Made by a program: the position numbers and the translations under genes
Source of the DNA: Euperipatoides rowelli
Lineage: Eukaryota; Onychophora; Udeonychophora; Euonychophora; Peripatopsidae
DNA: 11,023 nucleotides
NCBI GenBank assembly: GCA_003024985.2
Contig: PXIH01S0016014.1
Direction: 5' to 3' (one strand)
In this document: positions 1-8,316 of the stretch, piece after piece
How the letters are laid out: every line of letters starts with the position of its first letter
How positions within the stretch are numbered: position 1 is the stretch's first letter
The notes under the pieces: generated by a model
Told to the model about the DNA's origin: nothing
The model's input: only the letters and a program-made list of their open reading frames with translations
Database searches by the model: none

Positions 1-381
1 AATATGAAAAACTTTGATGTGCGGTATTACCGGCACCACGGTATTCCCCCCACTTACCCTACTGCTGATTTTAGAAATCAATTTAATGGTTATAGTCTAG
101 TCAAACATTGTTTCACTTGTTATGGAACTTTCAAAAATGGCTTGTGCAAAGCAATAAAATAAGCTGCTGTATGATTAGCGTATTCAATATGCTTAGCTGC
201 ATATGCAAATAACTTTTCTTTTACATTACATTTTAGAGTCGGAGTGCATATTGCATATTACAAGAGGACTAGAGGAAAATATGAAGTCGTTCTCATAGAA
301 GCGGTTCAAAAACTTTTGCTCCTAAAAGTCTGCTAGCAAATAAATTTTTCATCCTGCTGCCGCCGAGGTGAAACCTGAGAT

Positions 382-405
382 GTCGGACAATAACGATTGT
401 CTGAC
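382..405. repeat. short inverted repeat (10-bp arms, 4-nt loop)
   Basis: GTCGGACAAT at 382-391 and ATTGTCTGAC at 396-405 pair with a single mismatch around the loop AACG. It lies in one of the few less A+T-rich patches of the left flank. No role can be assigned; a chance hairpin is possible. Confidence 0.5.
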
Positions 406-774
406 CGAAACCTTAATACTGGAATGGTTATATAAATTTGGCAGAATTCCAATGCTCTTCTGAATTATGCCTCCAATAATGCATTAGAAAATATTCATAG
501 CAAACTTTCATTTTATATCTGCAGGTAAAAATGTTCATGTTACATTAACAAGGGGAATTAAAAGTATTACGGCAGAACTCTAAATCTAATAAGACCATTT
601 CTCTAAAGGAAACTTTATTTAGAATGCCAAGAACATTTATAGCCATATCTGAATGAATTACTCTTGTAATTAATTTTGTATTATTAAAGGATGTTCTTTT
701 GTCTTTTAGTCTTTATGATTTGNTGTCCTTTTGGTAAATTACAATATTATCTTAATCCTATTCTTCCTTTTCAG

Positions 775-810
775 CCAGGACAAGAGAAAATATTTATTGA
801 TGATGGGAAA
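775..810 (+). other. weak exon-like patch after a strong splice-acceptor-like tract
   Basis: A pyrimidine-rich run ending in CAG (about 752-774) has the form of a splice acceptor. The next 36 nt read PGQEKIFIDDGK, followed by GT at 811. The core IDDGK resembles the short ..DDG.. segment of pyruvate kinases, but with a one-residue length difference and no supporting sequence on either side. The following GTACT is a poor donor. This may be a relic exon or chance; I do not claim a gene. Confidence 0.12.
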
Positions 811-1040
811 GTACTATATTTTATTAGTTTATTATTTTTATTTAATAGCTCCCACACTCGCTTCACAAGATGACCATAAAATAAAATTGTACATTTGGTG
901 TGTCTTATTGGCTTTCTTTGATTTGAGTCGATATTTTTTACTAATATTTGCTGTCATCTCCCACCAATCAGATCAACATTTTTAATATATTATGTCTTGC
1001 ACTGAAATATCCACTTTCCTATTCAAAACTAAAGGACAGC

Positions 1041-1112
1041 GGCTAAATAGCTCAGCAAGTAGAAAAATATAAAATTCATTTTATGGGAGGGGGGGGGGAT
1101 CTGAATATCCCA
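1041..1112 (+). repeat. tRNA-derived SINE-like or tRNA-pseudogene fragment
   Basis: The segment starts GGCTAAATAGCTCAGCAAGTAG, which has tRNA-like geometry: a 7-nt acceptor strand, T8 and a D-stem GCTC followed by AG. It carries an A-box-like TAGCTCAGCAAG at 1048-1059. About 50 nt later GGATCTGAATATCCC (1097-1111) resembles a degraded B box and T-arm. The 3' acceptor strand does not pair with the 5' one, the D-stem partner is lost, and a G run (1085-1097) disrupts the variable region. It cannot be a working tRNA. A SINE head is the best reading; chance similarity remains possible. Confidence 0.35.
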
Positions 1113-1772
1113 AGCTATCCCCAGCTCCCCGTGCCTAAACCAATGACTAGTTGCTACTAGATATTTGTCATACAAAAAACAAACTGTCATGTAATCTTCA
1201 CCTTTGTTAGAAAATACCTCATTATATGCTGCTAGCCTGCTACCTTAAAAAAAAACAGCTATTTATCAAAAGATATTATGTGGGTAATATAAGAGATTTT
1301 AACTTGGTTTCTAGCTAAGTCAAATAACAAATATTAGTGAATCTTTTAAAAATTTATCATACCCAACACACACGATATTGGAAAAAAATATCACTTCCTA
1401 TAGCATGATGATTAAAGTGCCAACTTTGTTATGAAATAGAGAAATTGACTTTGTTATTAAAGTAAAATTTGACACGACTAGGGTATTACTTTTTCAGTAT
1501 TAAATGTCATTAAATACATTTAGAAGAGAGAAATTAATTTCCTACTTTAATATTTGCACTGATTTTTATGTGTCAAACTTAACCTTCAACTGTAAGAAAA
1601 TTATTAATTACAGTAGATTTGGCATTAACCTTTTTAAACGTTTACATGGAAAAGCTGGTAGAAACTATTGCAATTAATTTCATATATCAATTTATTAGGA
1701 TTTAAAAAATCACAAAAATTAAATTTTTTTTTTTTTTTGCTTTTAATTATAATTTAAATTTTCCACACTTAG
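1113..1772. other. gene-free A+T-rich DNA with a T15 run
   Basis: No reading frame, RNA gene or recognisable repeat is visible here. The stretch holds simple A/T tracts, the longest being a T run at 1724-1738. Frames are closed by stops throughout. Confidence 0.6.
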
Positions 1773-1829
1773 GTGACATCCATAAACTACATCACATTGA
1801 GAAAGGGGGTAGAGGGTAATAAATATGAT
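1773..1829. repeat. left half of an older interspersed repeat split by the LTR element
   Basis: GTGACATCCATAAACTAC at 1773-1790, followed by ATCACATT and a G-rich run (1805-1817), has the look of a dispersed repeat with a TCACA/TGTGA theme. On the far side of the LTR retrotransposon, 8704-8761 carries the complementary elements: GGGGATGGGGG then TGTGATGTCGCATAATTT. Removing the retrotransposon and one copy of its 5-bp duplication brings the two halves together. The family is not named here. Confidence 0.35.
1825..1829. repeat. target-site duplication of the LTR element, left copy
   Basis: ATGAT directly precedes the left LTR. The five bases directly after the right LTR (8699-8703) are GTGAT, one transition apart. 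Length and position fit integration by a Ty3/gypsy-type integrase. Confidence 0.65.
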
Positions 1830-2033
1830 TGTAGTGATGTCACACTTTTAATATTTATAAGAGTTAATAGATGAAATTAAATACTTTGTTACTAGTGGGC
1901 AATGTTAGCGAGGTGATTATTATTAAGTGGGCTATTAGCAAGAAACATGTGATCCTGACCATGTGAATGAATAAAAGGTTTGTTTTGTTAACATTACGTA
2001 GTTGTTTAATCTATTGTCCACCAAATCATACCA
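1830..2033 (+). repeat. left LTR (204 bp)
   Basis: It begins TGTAGTGATGTCA and ends ATCATACCA, giving TG...CA ends. It aligns end to end with 8530-8698, sharing for example GATTATTATTAA, GGCTATTAGCAAG, ATGTGAATGAATAAAA and AATCTATTGTCCA. Relative to the right LTR it keeps about 35 extra bases around 1866-1905. A TATA-like ATATTTATAA lies at 1851-1860. Confidence 0.9.
1970..1975 (+). promoter_or_regulatory. polyadenylation signal AATAAA in left LTR
   Basis: AATAAA sits in the conserved block GTGAATGAATAAAA, present at the equivalent place in the right LTR (8639-8644). Its conservation between the LTRs and position before the LTR end suit an R-region poly(A) signal. Confidence 0.6.
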
Positions 2034-2036
2034 TTT

Positions 2037-2054
2037 TGGGATTTAAACAGGATC
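2037..2054 (+). other. candidate primer-binding site (tRNA-Lys-like, decayed)
   Basis: TGGGATTTAAACAGGATC lies 3 nt after the left LTR, where minus-strand priming would start. It keeps TGG, AACAGG and the final C of a typical lysine-tRNA primer site. Most mismatches are C-to-T or G-to-A changes, as expected from decay. The primer identity is tentative because only about 10 of 18 positions match. Confidence 0.4.
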
Positions 2055-2099
2055 TATCACAGAAAAAAAAATGTAAACAAAAAACATTGACAATTCTAC

Positions 2100-2770
2100 T
2101 GCATTAACATGTTACCTCGAAGATGGAGATGATGGGTGGATAAACTAGAAATTTTAATGTATCCATGGATATATAAGATTCAAAAAAGAAAAGAGCCTTG
2201 TTGAAACATTATGGGAAACAAAGATGAAGAAATATTCCCTACTCTTCTATTTAAGAAACGGTGCTAGAAGCTCTAAATCTTCCTTTTAGCATGAAACAAA
2301 ACACATATTATGAGGTCTACGAGTTTAGACAGATAAAATAGCTAGAATGTGAATCACTAGATCAATTTTTCACTCGATTGTGCCGAGCGGCTGCTACGTG
2401 TTCATTCTCAGAGGAAGATAAAGAAATAAAAGGCCAAATATTACAACAATATTTTTCCAGTAGGCTAAGGAGATATGCGCCTTTTAAACTCCAAACATTA
2501 CTCTAACGAATGTATTAAAGTATGGTCATGCCAATGAAACGGCATATAGACCTATACAAGCAATGGCATCAACAAGTGTAAATTTAATTAGTATTAAACC
2601 TAAACAAAAAATGGAAAGTCAACATAATGGAAACATAAACAAAACTTCAAAACAACTTAATTACAGAAGTAATAAAGATCCTGAATAAAAAAACATGCCA
2701 ATTTTGTGGTGAGATTTGGCACGAGGAAAAATCTGTAATTTCAAAAGTCTGCAAGAAAAAATGTTGAGCC
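2100..2770 (+). pseudogene. gag pseudogene (capsid-like region and zinc knuckle)
   Basis: The product would be the structural polyprotein that packages element RNA. One frame across about 2303-2500 reads YYEVYEFRQIK, then after a stop ESLDQFFTRL, CRAAATCSFSEEDKEIKGQI and SSRLRRYAP, the conserved pattern of capsid regions in animal Ty3/gypsy elements. A +1 shift is then needed for YGHANETAYRPIQAM (about 2520-2567). A further shift reaches the nucleocapsid (2696-2764), reading CQFCGEIWHEEKS then CKKKC. This is a damaged zinc knuckle: the first two Cys and the His remain, but the expected fourth ligand is replaced. The start codon is uncertain because the N-terminal part, around 2120-2290, is stop-ridden. 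Non-functional. Confidence 0.8.
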
Positions 2771-2919
2771 TCGAAACAGTAAATATAAATAGAACATGAG
2801 CCTAGTGAAGCTAGACCACAAGAAACAAAATACCTGGTGGATCAAAGAGGTGAGTCCGATAATGATGAGTATCTTTAATAATTTTTAATCAATCAAAAAA
2901 ATGAATATGAAACAGTTAA

Positions 2920-3215
2920 ATTAACAATATAGCGATAAAATTTAATCATTGATACAGTTCAACAACAGACATTTTACACAAAAATAATTTACTAAAATTA
3001 AATCCCAAGCCTATATTATGTATTCAAAGCAAATAAGCCACTCCAAATATTAGGGGTAGCAAACTTAAATGTAAAGAACAAAAATAAAGAATATCAATTA
3101 TCATTTAAAGTAACTAGAGAAGCAGGTCCATCCTAATAGGAAAAAGAGAAGCAACACTTCTTAACTTAGTTCAATTCTTGCATAACATTCAGGATAGCAT
3201 TAGAGACTCATGTAG
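2920..3215 (+). pseudogene. retroviral-type aspartic protease pseudogene
   Basis: The intact enzyme would be a dimeric aspartic protease cleaving the Gag-Pol polyprotein. The active-site region reads IIDTV (GAT at 2951-2953), so Asp and Thr are present but the invariant Gly of the D-T-G triad has become Val. About 27 codons on, after in-frame stops, comes NKPLQILGVANL and then EYQLSFKVTREAG. After a frame change comes SILIGKREATLLNL, the flap and C-terminal region followed by the alanine-containing helix typical of these proteases. The segment sits between the zinc knuckle and the reverse-transcriptase linker, the expected Ty3/gypsy position. Confidence 0.75.
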
Positions 3216-3543
3216 GCCTAAATCTATAAACATGGTAGAACAATACAAAGATTTGTTTAAAAAAGTGGAAAAACACAACACTACTAAAATTAGGCTACAT
3301 ACTGATGACACTGTTCAACCAAAATTACAAAAGCACCGGAAAATTCCATTCCATTTTTAAAAGAACAAAAGTGGAGCACTAAATTAGTGATCTTTTGAAA
3401 AAGGACATTAATGAAAAAACGTACAAGCTCAGAACTAACATGGTTGTCACCAATAGTGGCACTTCCAAAAAACAATGACTCTTCAAAAGTTTGCATGTGC
3501 GTAGATATTATAGCGTTCTCCCTCAACAGAGTGATATATAATT
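3216..3543 (+). pseudogene. reverse transcriptase pseudogene, N-terminal part
   Basis: This encodes the linker and first fingers region of reverse transcriptase. The linker is open in one frame (3178-3360) and reads VEQYKDLFKKV, then LHTDDTVQPKLQKHRKIPFH, which is the characteristic lead-in. After a stop and frameshifts, 3432-3530 reads ELTWLSPIVALPKNN then KVCMCVDI, matching the conserved motif in which a short basic segment precedes the nucleotide-binding fold. A deletion of roughly a dozen codons seems to follow LNR before the frame reaches VIYN. There it is cut by the nested insertion. The remainder of the domain resumes at 6197-6206. Confidence 0.85.
3534..3543. repeat. target-site duplication of nested element, left copy
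   Basis: ATATATAATT at 3534-3543 matches ATATTTAATT at 6197-6206 in 9 of 10 positions. Excising 3544-6206 lets the reverse-transcriptase frame run from VIYN into LKH, where the conserved region expects a continuous peptide. The true duplication may be 8 bp if the element starts with TTAGTG. A+T-richness weakens this on its own, but the position agrees with the coding break. Confidence 0.6.
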
Positions 3544-3769
3544 AGTGACAAGTATCGTAAATCAAATGAAGAGACCAATTACGCAGCTGTTGCATAAACA
3601 AACAACACAATTTATTCAGCTGACACGGTGATGGATTACAAATACTGGTGCATTTAAACATAAGCAAATAATTATCAGAATCTCAGTGGTTTTAACATAG
3701 GCTAATCACAAAATTTATGAGACATTTCAATCTTGGTCTAACAAGGTAAAATAAAAGTAAAGTTCTTAC

Positions 3770-3907
3770 CTTTGCATAAACATTGAGTATTCTGAACGTC
3801 CTCCTGGGCAGATTATACAGAATACAGTAAACAATACATCAGTCATTGTTGCACAGGCAATTAAAGGTATTCCAATTGATGACACAAAGTGGAAAATAAG
3901 GTTCAAA
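3770..3907 (-). other. exon-like antisense segment (138 nt, hydrophobic peptide)
   Basis: On the minus strand, a possible acceptor (TTTAAATAG, AG at 3909-3908) opens a 138-nt segment ending GCAAAG, followed by a consensus donor GTAAGAAC (from 3769). One frame is open throughout: 45 codons with a leading base and a trailing two, so it starts and ends in the same phase. It reads LNLIFHFVSSIGIPLIACAT, then MTDVLFTVFCIICPGG, then RSEYSMFMQ: a 25-30-residue hydrophobic stretch followed by polar residues, like a membrane segment. A second acceptor-like site (TTGTTTATGCAACAG, ending at 3587) lies downstream. GIPL occurs in the second membrane segment of two-pore potassium channels, but four residues do not identify a family. 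The open frame extends upstream to a stop near 3990, so the acceptor is uncertain. Confidence 0.25.
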
Positions 3908-5873
3908 CTATTTAAACGTAGTAATAAATTATTATGACAATACAGTGAGCTAAAAATACTAATAAACTTTGAAGTGACTATCGCTTAAATGTAAGGATGA
4001 CAAGGTGTCTGCACCATAAATATGTTGCTCCCTGAAGTGGTGATTGTTGAAAAATATTTCTCCCTTGACACTCCTACCTCACATACAGTAAAAACAAAAA
4101 AACTTAAGGACTGTTTAAGTATAATTTATAATAATATGTTTCATATCAAAATATTCATAGTAAGTATTGACTGAATTGTATAATGGAGAAAATTTGTTCG
4201 TTAATGTTCATTTAACTACATTTTAAAAATATTGTTAGTTCTCCAGTATTCATTGTTTTACTTTAAATTTAACTATAGAGTTCAAATCACAAAATGATCG
4301 ATATAATTATTTTTTTCTTTTGTTGTCAAACAATTATGTTTAGAAAAGAATTGCAATTGCATGCCCAAACTCATTACGATTATTCAGACATTAATTTGAT
4401 ACTTATATGTTTACAGGTTGTCTGCATTTTCTTTATTTATTTTTTGTCTTATTGATAATGCTTACCATATAAGTTATGACATTGGTCAACATATTATGCC
4501 AGATAGAATCTTAGAGATAAAAATAGACATATAGAAGCAGACAACAGAAATAAACTAATGACATGCTCAGTAGCTATTTTTTTTTATTGAACGTGTGACT
4601 ATCATAAAGATAGGTCTCTTCCTATGCATCAAGCAAGCATGGCAGGCACCATTACATGTAAAGTCATAAAGTACGAATGTGAACATACACATATTCACTG
4701 ATCTCCATGAAAATTATTGGATGTTTGGTTACTGCACTACAGTAAATGTACGAATGAATTAGGTAAAAATGTTCAGCCGAATCTGTTGTGATACACGGTG
4801 AGAAGCAGAATCGAGGTAACGTAATTTCCTTTTGTTATAAAACAAGAAGTAATAGGCCTGTGTGGGCAACATTGAGTTGCGAAAAATGCATTAAATAGTA
4901 TTTTAAATTTGATCACACATATAAAATCAAATGATATATTACATGCACGGTAATATCCACATATATATTGATTTTTTTCTGCTTTATATATTGTTAAATA
5001 TTATTCTCACAAGCTATGAAGGCTGAGCACATTTATACAAAGCAATTTCAATCACGCAACAATTGATTATTAGTTCGATTCACAACAGATAGAAAGCAAA
5101 CACGAACCCATACGATATAAGTAAAGATAAAATTACAACACGAAAGAATAACGAAATGTAAACATGCATCCAAGATATTTATTTCCTTTACGATAATATT
5201 GAATCTCACATAAAATCATTGCATTAAAACTAATCTTCATTACTATTAAGAGCCATATAATATGATCATTAGCATCTGTATATCTATCAAGATCATCTTA
5301 ACCTATTATCAAAAATTTTGACCAATACCGGTAGTCATTAAACTAATAACCACGTGAATACAGACAACCATGTATTGTGTCTTTTTAAGCATTGTAAATT
5401 TCATATTACGTTTATCATCATTGCATGATTCATTTGGCATAGAAATCACTGTCACTACTGATATAGAAGTCATTTATTAGTCCAAACAGTTAATCATTTT
5501 TATGTTAATACTGTATTTTTTACAATCATTAATTTTGTTTTGTTCTACGACCATAATATACTATATTTATACATTTTATTAAAGTTTATTTTGTATTCAA
5601 TAAACTACAGTGTCAGCCAATCATTCATTGATATGCAACCATATTACATATTGCAGTTATTGTTCTACTAATAGTATCATAGCATTAAACTATACTAGTG
5701 AATTCTTATTGTTCTTAAGGCCCCACGGTTCAACCTTTTATATTAAAAATCATTTCTGAATTGAACATTCACTAATTATTTTACCACACTTCCACTACTA
5801 CACGTCACAACCTGATTGCCACTTTGCAACAGTGATGAGATGCAGGTACAGCTCGCTCTTTACAGGTTACGAT

Positions 5874-5962
5874 CCCCCCCCCCCCTAGAGTGATGGTCTA
5901 TGAGTAAAGCAAAAAGATGATTCTCGGTGTATGGAATGCAATGAATTGAGGGGGGAGGGGGG
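5874..5962. repeat. C12 run and G-rich tract in opposite orientation
   Basis: Twelve C at 5874-5885 and GGGGGGAGGGGGG at 5950-5962 lie about 65 bp apart and are roughly complementary. The rest of the nested element is strongly A+T-rich, so these stand out. They may mark an older small repeat inside the insertion, and are also places where assembly length errors are likely. Confidence 0.45.
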
Positions 5963-6157
5963 CAGACAATGTTACTTTCTAGGCTAACCTAGATTTTTAA
6001 AGTAAAATGAGACCGTGTGACTATTGTCACATGACCTCTCATTATGCAGGCTATTGAAATAATTTATCATACATGTGCTTTTTTAATCAGTACTGTTTAC
6101 AACCTGAATTAACCTTAACTTTCATCAATCTAACATTATGAAATAAAAAGGATATTT

Positions 6158-6183
6158 GATCAGTACAGTACTGAATACTGATC
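6158..6183. repeat. hairpin near the right end of the nested element
   Basis: GATCAGTA (6158-6165) and TACTGATC (6176-6183) pair perfectly around 10 nt that contain the overlapping palindrome CAGTACAGTACTG. The hairpin ends 9 nt before CTAA, the last bases of the nested element. This is the geometry of a Helitron 3' end, though the base following CTAA is A where Helitrons expect T. Confidence 0.55.
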
Positions 6184-6196
6184 ACCCGATAACTAA

Positions 6197-6206
6197 ATAT
6201 TTAATT
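6197..6206. repeat. target-site duplication of nested element, right copy
   Basis: ATATTTAATT, one mismatch from ATATATAATT at 3534-3543, lies directly after the CTAA end of the nested element. Reverse-transcriptase coding resumes inside or right after it. Confidence 0.6.
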
Positions 6207-6640
6207 TAAAACACCTATTATTTTGAGTATTACTCTTTGCACTATTTGGAGTGGAACATACTTTACACTATAAAAAAGAGCCAAAACATCAATGAAAAGA
6301 GATTGTCATATCAAGCCAATGTTAAGCATGTTTCGTTATAAAAGGTTAAACTTTGATATCAGTTCAGCTGCTGAAATTGTTCAACACGAAGTTCAGAAAT
6401 CTATTCAAGGTATACCCAATGTAATAAATGTGAGTGATGATGTACTATTTCTAGAGAATACAGAACACAACAAAGCACCAAAGATCACATTGGATAGACT
6501 CCTGGCAACAGGATTAACATTGGACAAAAATAAATGTAAAATTCTTTGAACATGACAAACTGATAGTAATACAAAAAAAATAAAGGACCTGAAAATCCTT
6601 TAGAAAGTTAAAGGTTTTTAGGAACCTCCAACTGCTGCAC
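6207..6640 (+). pseudogene. reverse transcriptase pseudogene, palm and thumb part
   Basis: This is the catalytic half of the interrupted domain. Right after the duplication one frame gives LKH, then, with a +1 shift, YYFEYYSLHYLEWN, a decayed version of the conserved stretch ahead of the palm. An open frame at 6292-6549 then reads MFRYKRLNFDISSAAEIVQH and IQGIPNVINVSDDVLF. The active-site aspartate pair is intact at 6436-6441 in the form VSDD, and GLTLDKNKCKI closes the palm. FFEHDKL (just past a lost base near 6541) and the connection region follow with stops. The polymerase aspartates survive, but the domain is split and frameshifted, so it is inactive. Confidence 0.88.
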
Positions 6641-7170
6641 AAAATTTCTATCAGATATGGCACAGACAACAGGGCCACTATGACAATTATTCTAAAACAA
6701 ATCAGGCTGGACATGGGGAGAAAGTCACCAACAGGCTTTTGAACTAGTAAAACAAAAACTAACTTCTGAAACATATCCTACTTTGACAAAAACAGGACAC
6801 AGAACTTTGGGTTGACACAGTCCAACGGGTCTGGGTACAATCCTGGGTCAAGGCAAAACATAAACCAAGCATAATAGTTTTCACCAGTCATGTTCTTAAC
6901 AGAGAGAAACTATTCACATATAGAAAAAGAGATACTAGCCATGACATGGGCCATTCATTGTTTTCACCTTTACGTGTATGGAAAACCATTCAAAGTATTT
7001 ACTGATCATAAACCCTTAATTTGTATGTTTAATGATAAACATGACCATTGTTTGTCAGACAGGCTAGAATGTTGGAAATTTAAAATACAAAAATATGAGG
7101 TACTGTACAAAGCCATCATACTATTTATCCCATAATCCAGTAAACAACAAAAATGGGATGAATAGTTTAT
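6641..7170 (+). pseudogene. RNase H pseudogene of the retroelement
   Basis: The intact domain would degrade the RNA strand of the RNA-DNA hybrid during reverse transcription. The connection (about 6720-6775) reads SHQQAFELVKQKLTS. The first catalytic Asp lies in LWVDTV (GAC 6814-6816), and a shifted frame gives PTGLGTILGQ. The best-preserved stretch is the open frame 6890-7135: ERNYSHIEKEILAMTWAIHC, then FHLYVYGKPF, then FTDHKPLICMF. It holds the catalytic Glu and the second Asp (GAT 7004-7006). After a frameshift, HNP (from 7130) and a degraded SLSK mark the domain's end, where the linker to integrase begins. The visible catalytic residues are retained, but at least two frameshifts separate them. 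Confidence 0.88.
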
Positions 7171-7289
7171 CAAAAACTTATGTAAGCTTCCTAACATCTC
7201 AATCTATTAAAAAAACGATAACTGCAAAAGAAGTACAAGAAACACCAAGCAAGATACAACAATACAACACTTGGTAGACTGTATAAAAA

Positions 7290-8265
7290 TTAGGTCACGG
7301 ATGAACAAAAACATAGATGAAAGCCAGATCTACAAGTGAAGAAGGCAACATCTTGCTAAGAAGTATTAGGCTGGTAATGCCATTATCTTTACAAACTAGA
7401 GTTATAAATATTGTCCATAGCAGACACCAGAGAATTAGCTGAACAAAATCACTTCTTAGAGAGAAGGTCTGGTTTCTAGGCATAGACAAAGCAGTGGAAG
7501 AGATAATTAAAAAATTCTCAATGTGTCAAGCAGTAACAAATTAAAATATTAAACAACCATTGTGTCGTCACTCATCAGAGAATGCCAAAGATCCCTGAAA
7601 TACCATTAATACAGACTATAAAAGACCGTCCACAAGTATAAACATTCAAGTTTGAGATAAAATGTTCTCAATCTTTGGTACACAATCAACAATAATTACT
7701 AACAATGGGGCACCACTTAACAGCCAGGACTTTAAGAACTTCATGAACAACTTGGAAATAAAACACAGAAAAATAACTCCATAATGGCCGTGAACTAACG
7801 AAGGTGTTGAGCGCTTTAACAGGACCATATGAAAAATATTGAAGATAGGTTTTGAACTCAAACAAAACTGGAAACTAAAGATGCATAGATTGTTAAAAGA
7901 CTATTGCACAACACCACATCCCAGTACCAGTGCCACTCCAGTGGAGCTTATATTCAGATACCTACCACATAATGATCTTCCAGATGCAAGACATATCAAT
8001 AATTCAATTGATATTAATAATGTTACAAAAAAGAGCATGTCAACAAAAAAAGATAAAACAAGCATATGATACACACAACACTGATCCAACTAAAACACAA
8101 AAAGACGAAGATCAAACTCCTAATTAAACAAACTTTATCAAAAATGATAACACATTTGATCCAGTTCCATTTGTAGCAGATGAAGGAAAATTATCCATGA
8201 TATTAATACAAAGGAAAGATCAGAAAATATCAAGAAATAGTAGCTACTTCAAAGTGGTTCAAAAA
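7290..8265 (+). pseudogene. integrase pseudogene (HHCC, core remnant, C-terminal module)
   Basis: The intact enzyme would insert element cDNA into the genome. The zinc-binding region reads LVMPLSLQTRVINIVHSRHQ, then, after a stop, TKSLLREKVWFLGIDKAV and KKFSMCQAV. The two His and the last Cys (TGT 7524-7526) remain; the first Cys is Phe. The core keeps TDYKRP (first Asp, GAC 7614-7616). Only about 30 codons separate it from TNNGAPLNSQDF, about half the usual spacing, so part of the core is deleted. The second catalytic Asp is Asn (AAC 7701-7703), and the Glu box reads NEGVERFNRT, with Gly where the catalytic Glu is expected. TTPHPSTSATPVELIFRYLP follows (within 7839-8069). The C-terminal module reads FDPVPFVADEGKLSMILIQR and SRNSSYFKVVQKK (about 8157-8270). 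Confidence 0.88.
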
Positions 8266-8267
8266 AA

Positions 8268-8316
8268 GAGGAAAATCAAGAAAATCAAGAGGAAAATCAA
8301 GAAAGAGGAAAATCAA
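8268..8316 (+). repeat. purine-rich short tandem repeat
   Basis: Variants of GAGGAAAATCAAGAAA recur about three times with shortened copies between. The repeat directly follows the last integrase codons that look conserved and encodes a Lys/Glu/Gln/Ile-rich run in the integrase frame. It looks like replication slippage in an A-rich coding tail. Confidence 0.6.

Larger units (their letters stand above)
1..1036. other. gene-free A+T-rich DNA
   Basis: I see no gene in this stretch. Frames are closed by frequent stops, and the two overlapping open frames at 691-985 are low-complexity, rich in Phe, Leu, Ile and Tyr, as expected from A+T-rich DNA. A short hairpin (382-405) and a weak exon-like patch (775-810) are listed separately. 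One undetermined base lies at 722. Confidence 0.6.
3544..6196. mobile_element. 2.65-kb non-coding insertion nested in reverse transcriptase
   Basis: This block separates two parts of one reverse-transcriptase domain and shows no similarity to retroelement coding sequence. It is flanked by a 9/10 matching 10-bp direct repeat. Its ends can be read as TTAGTGACAAGTATCG (left, from 3542) and CGATAACTAA (right). They share TTAGT and TATCG in inverted orientation apart from a 6-bp gap, a minimal terminal inverted repeat at best. If the duplication is 8 bp, a hAT-like non-autonomous DNA transposon fits. A hairpin and CTAA at the right end also recall Helitron 3' ends, though the next base is A, not T. 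No frame of useful length exists, so it is non-autonomous or decayed. The superfamily is unresolved. Confidence 0.6.

Noticed and set aside
244-340. Open frame after an acceptor-like TTTTAG reading VGVHIAYYKRTRGKYEVV
   Set aside because: It looks protein-like but has no start, no donor, no known motif, and ends in a stop after about 30 codons; open runs of this length occur by chance.
691-985. Two overlapping open frames of 60 and 84 codons
   Set aside because: Composition is low-complexity hydrophobic as expected from A+T-rich DNA, the frames overlap each other, and one contains an undetermined base; no family is recognisable.
3290-3526. Minus-strand open frame of 78 codons
   Set aside because: It lies antisense to recognisable reverse-transcriptase sequence and is a shadow of it.
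3770-3907. Firm assignment as a two-pore potassium channel exon
   Set aside because: Only GIPL and a hydrophobic context match; no pore signature (TxGYG) was found on either strand of the nested element.
4438-4545. Minus-strand 44-nt microexon candidate with a long pyrimidine tract and GTAAGC donor
   Set aside because: The phase does not join the exon-like segment at 3770-3907 with its best acceptor, and A+T-rich DNA offers such signals by chance.
5846-5885. B-box-like GGTTACGATCCC as a second SINE
   Set aside because: No A box at the right distance upstream, and the match runs directly into a C homopolymer.
6514-6774. Minus-strand open frame of 86 codons
   Set aside because: Antisense shadow of the reverse-transcriptase thumb and connection region; no independent motif.
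7006-8089. Minus-strand open frames (7006-7197, 7295-7489, 7646-7861, 7901-8089)
   Set aside because: All lie antisense to RNase H or integrase remnants on the plus strand and have no family signature.
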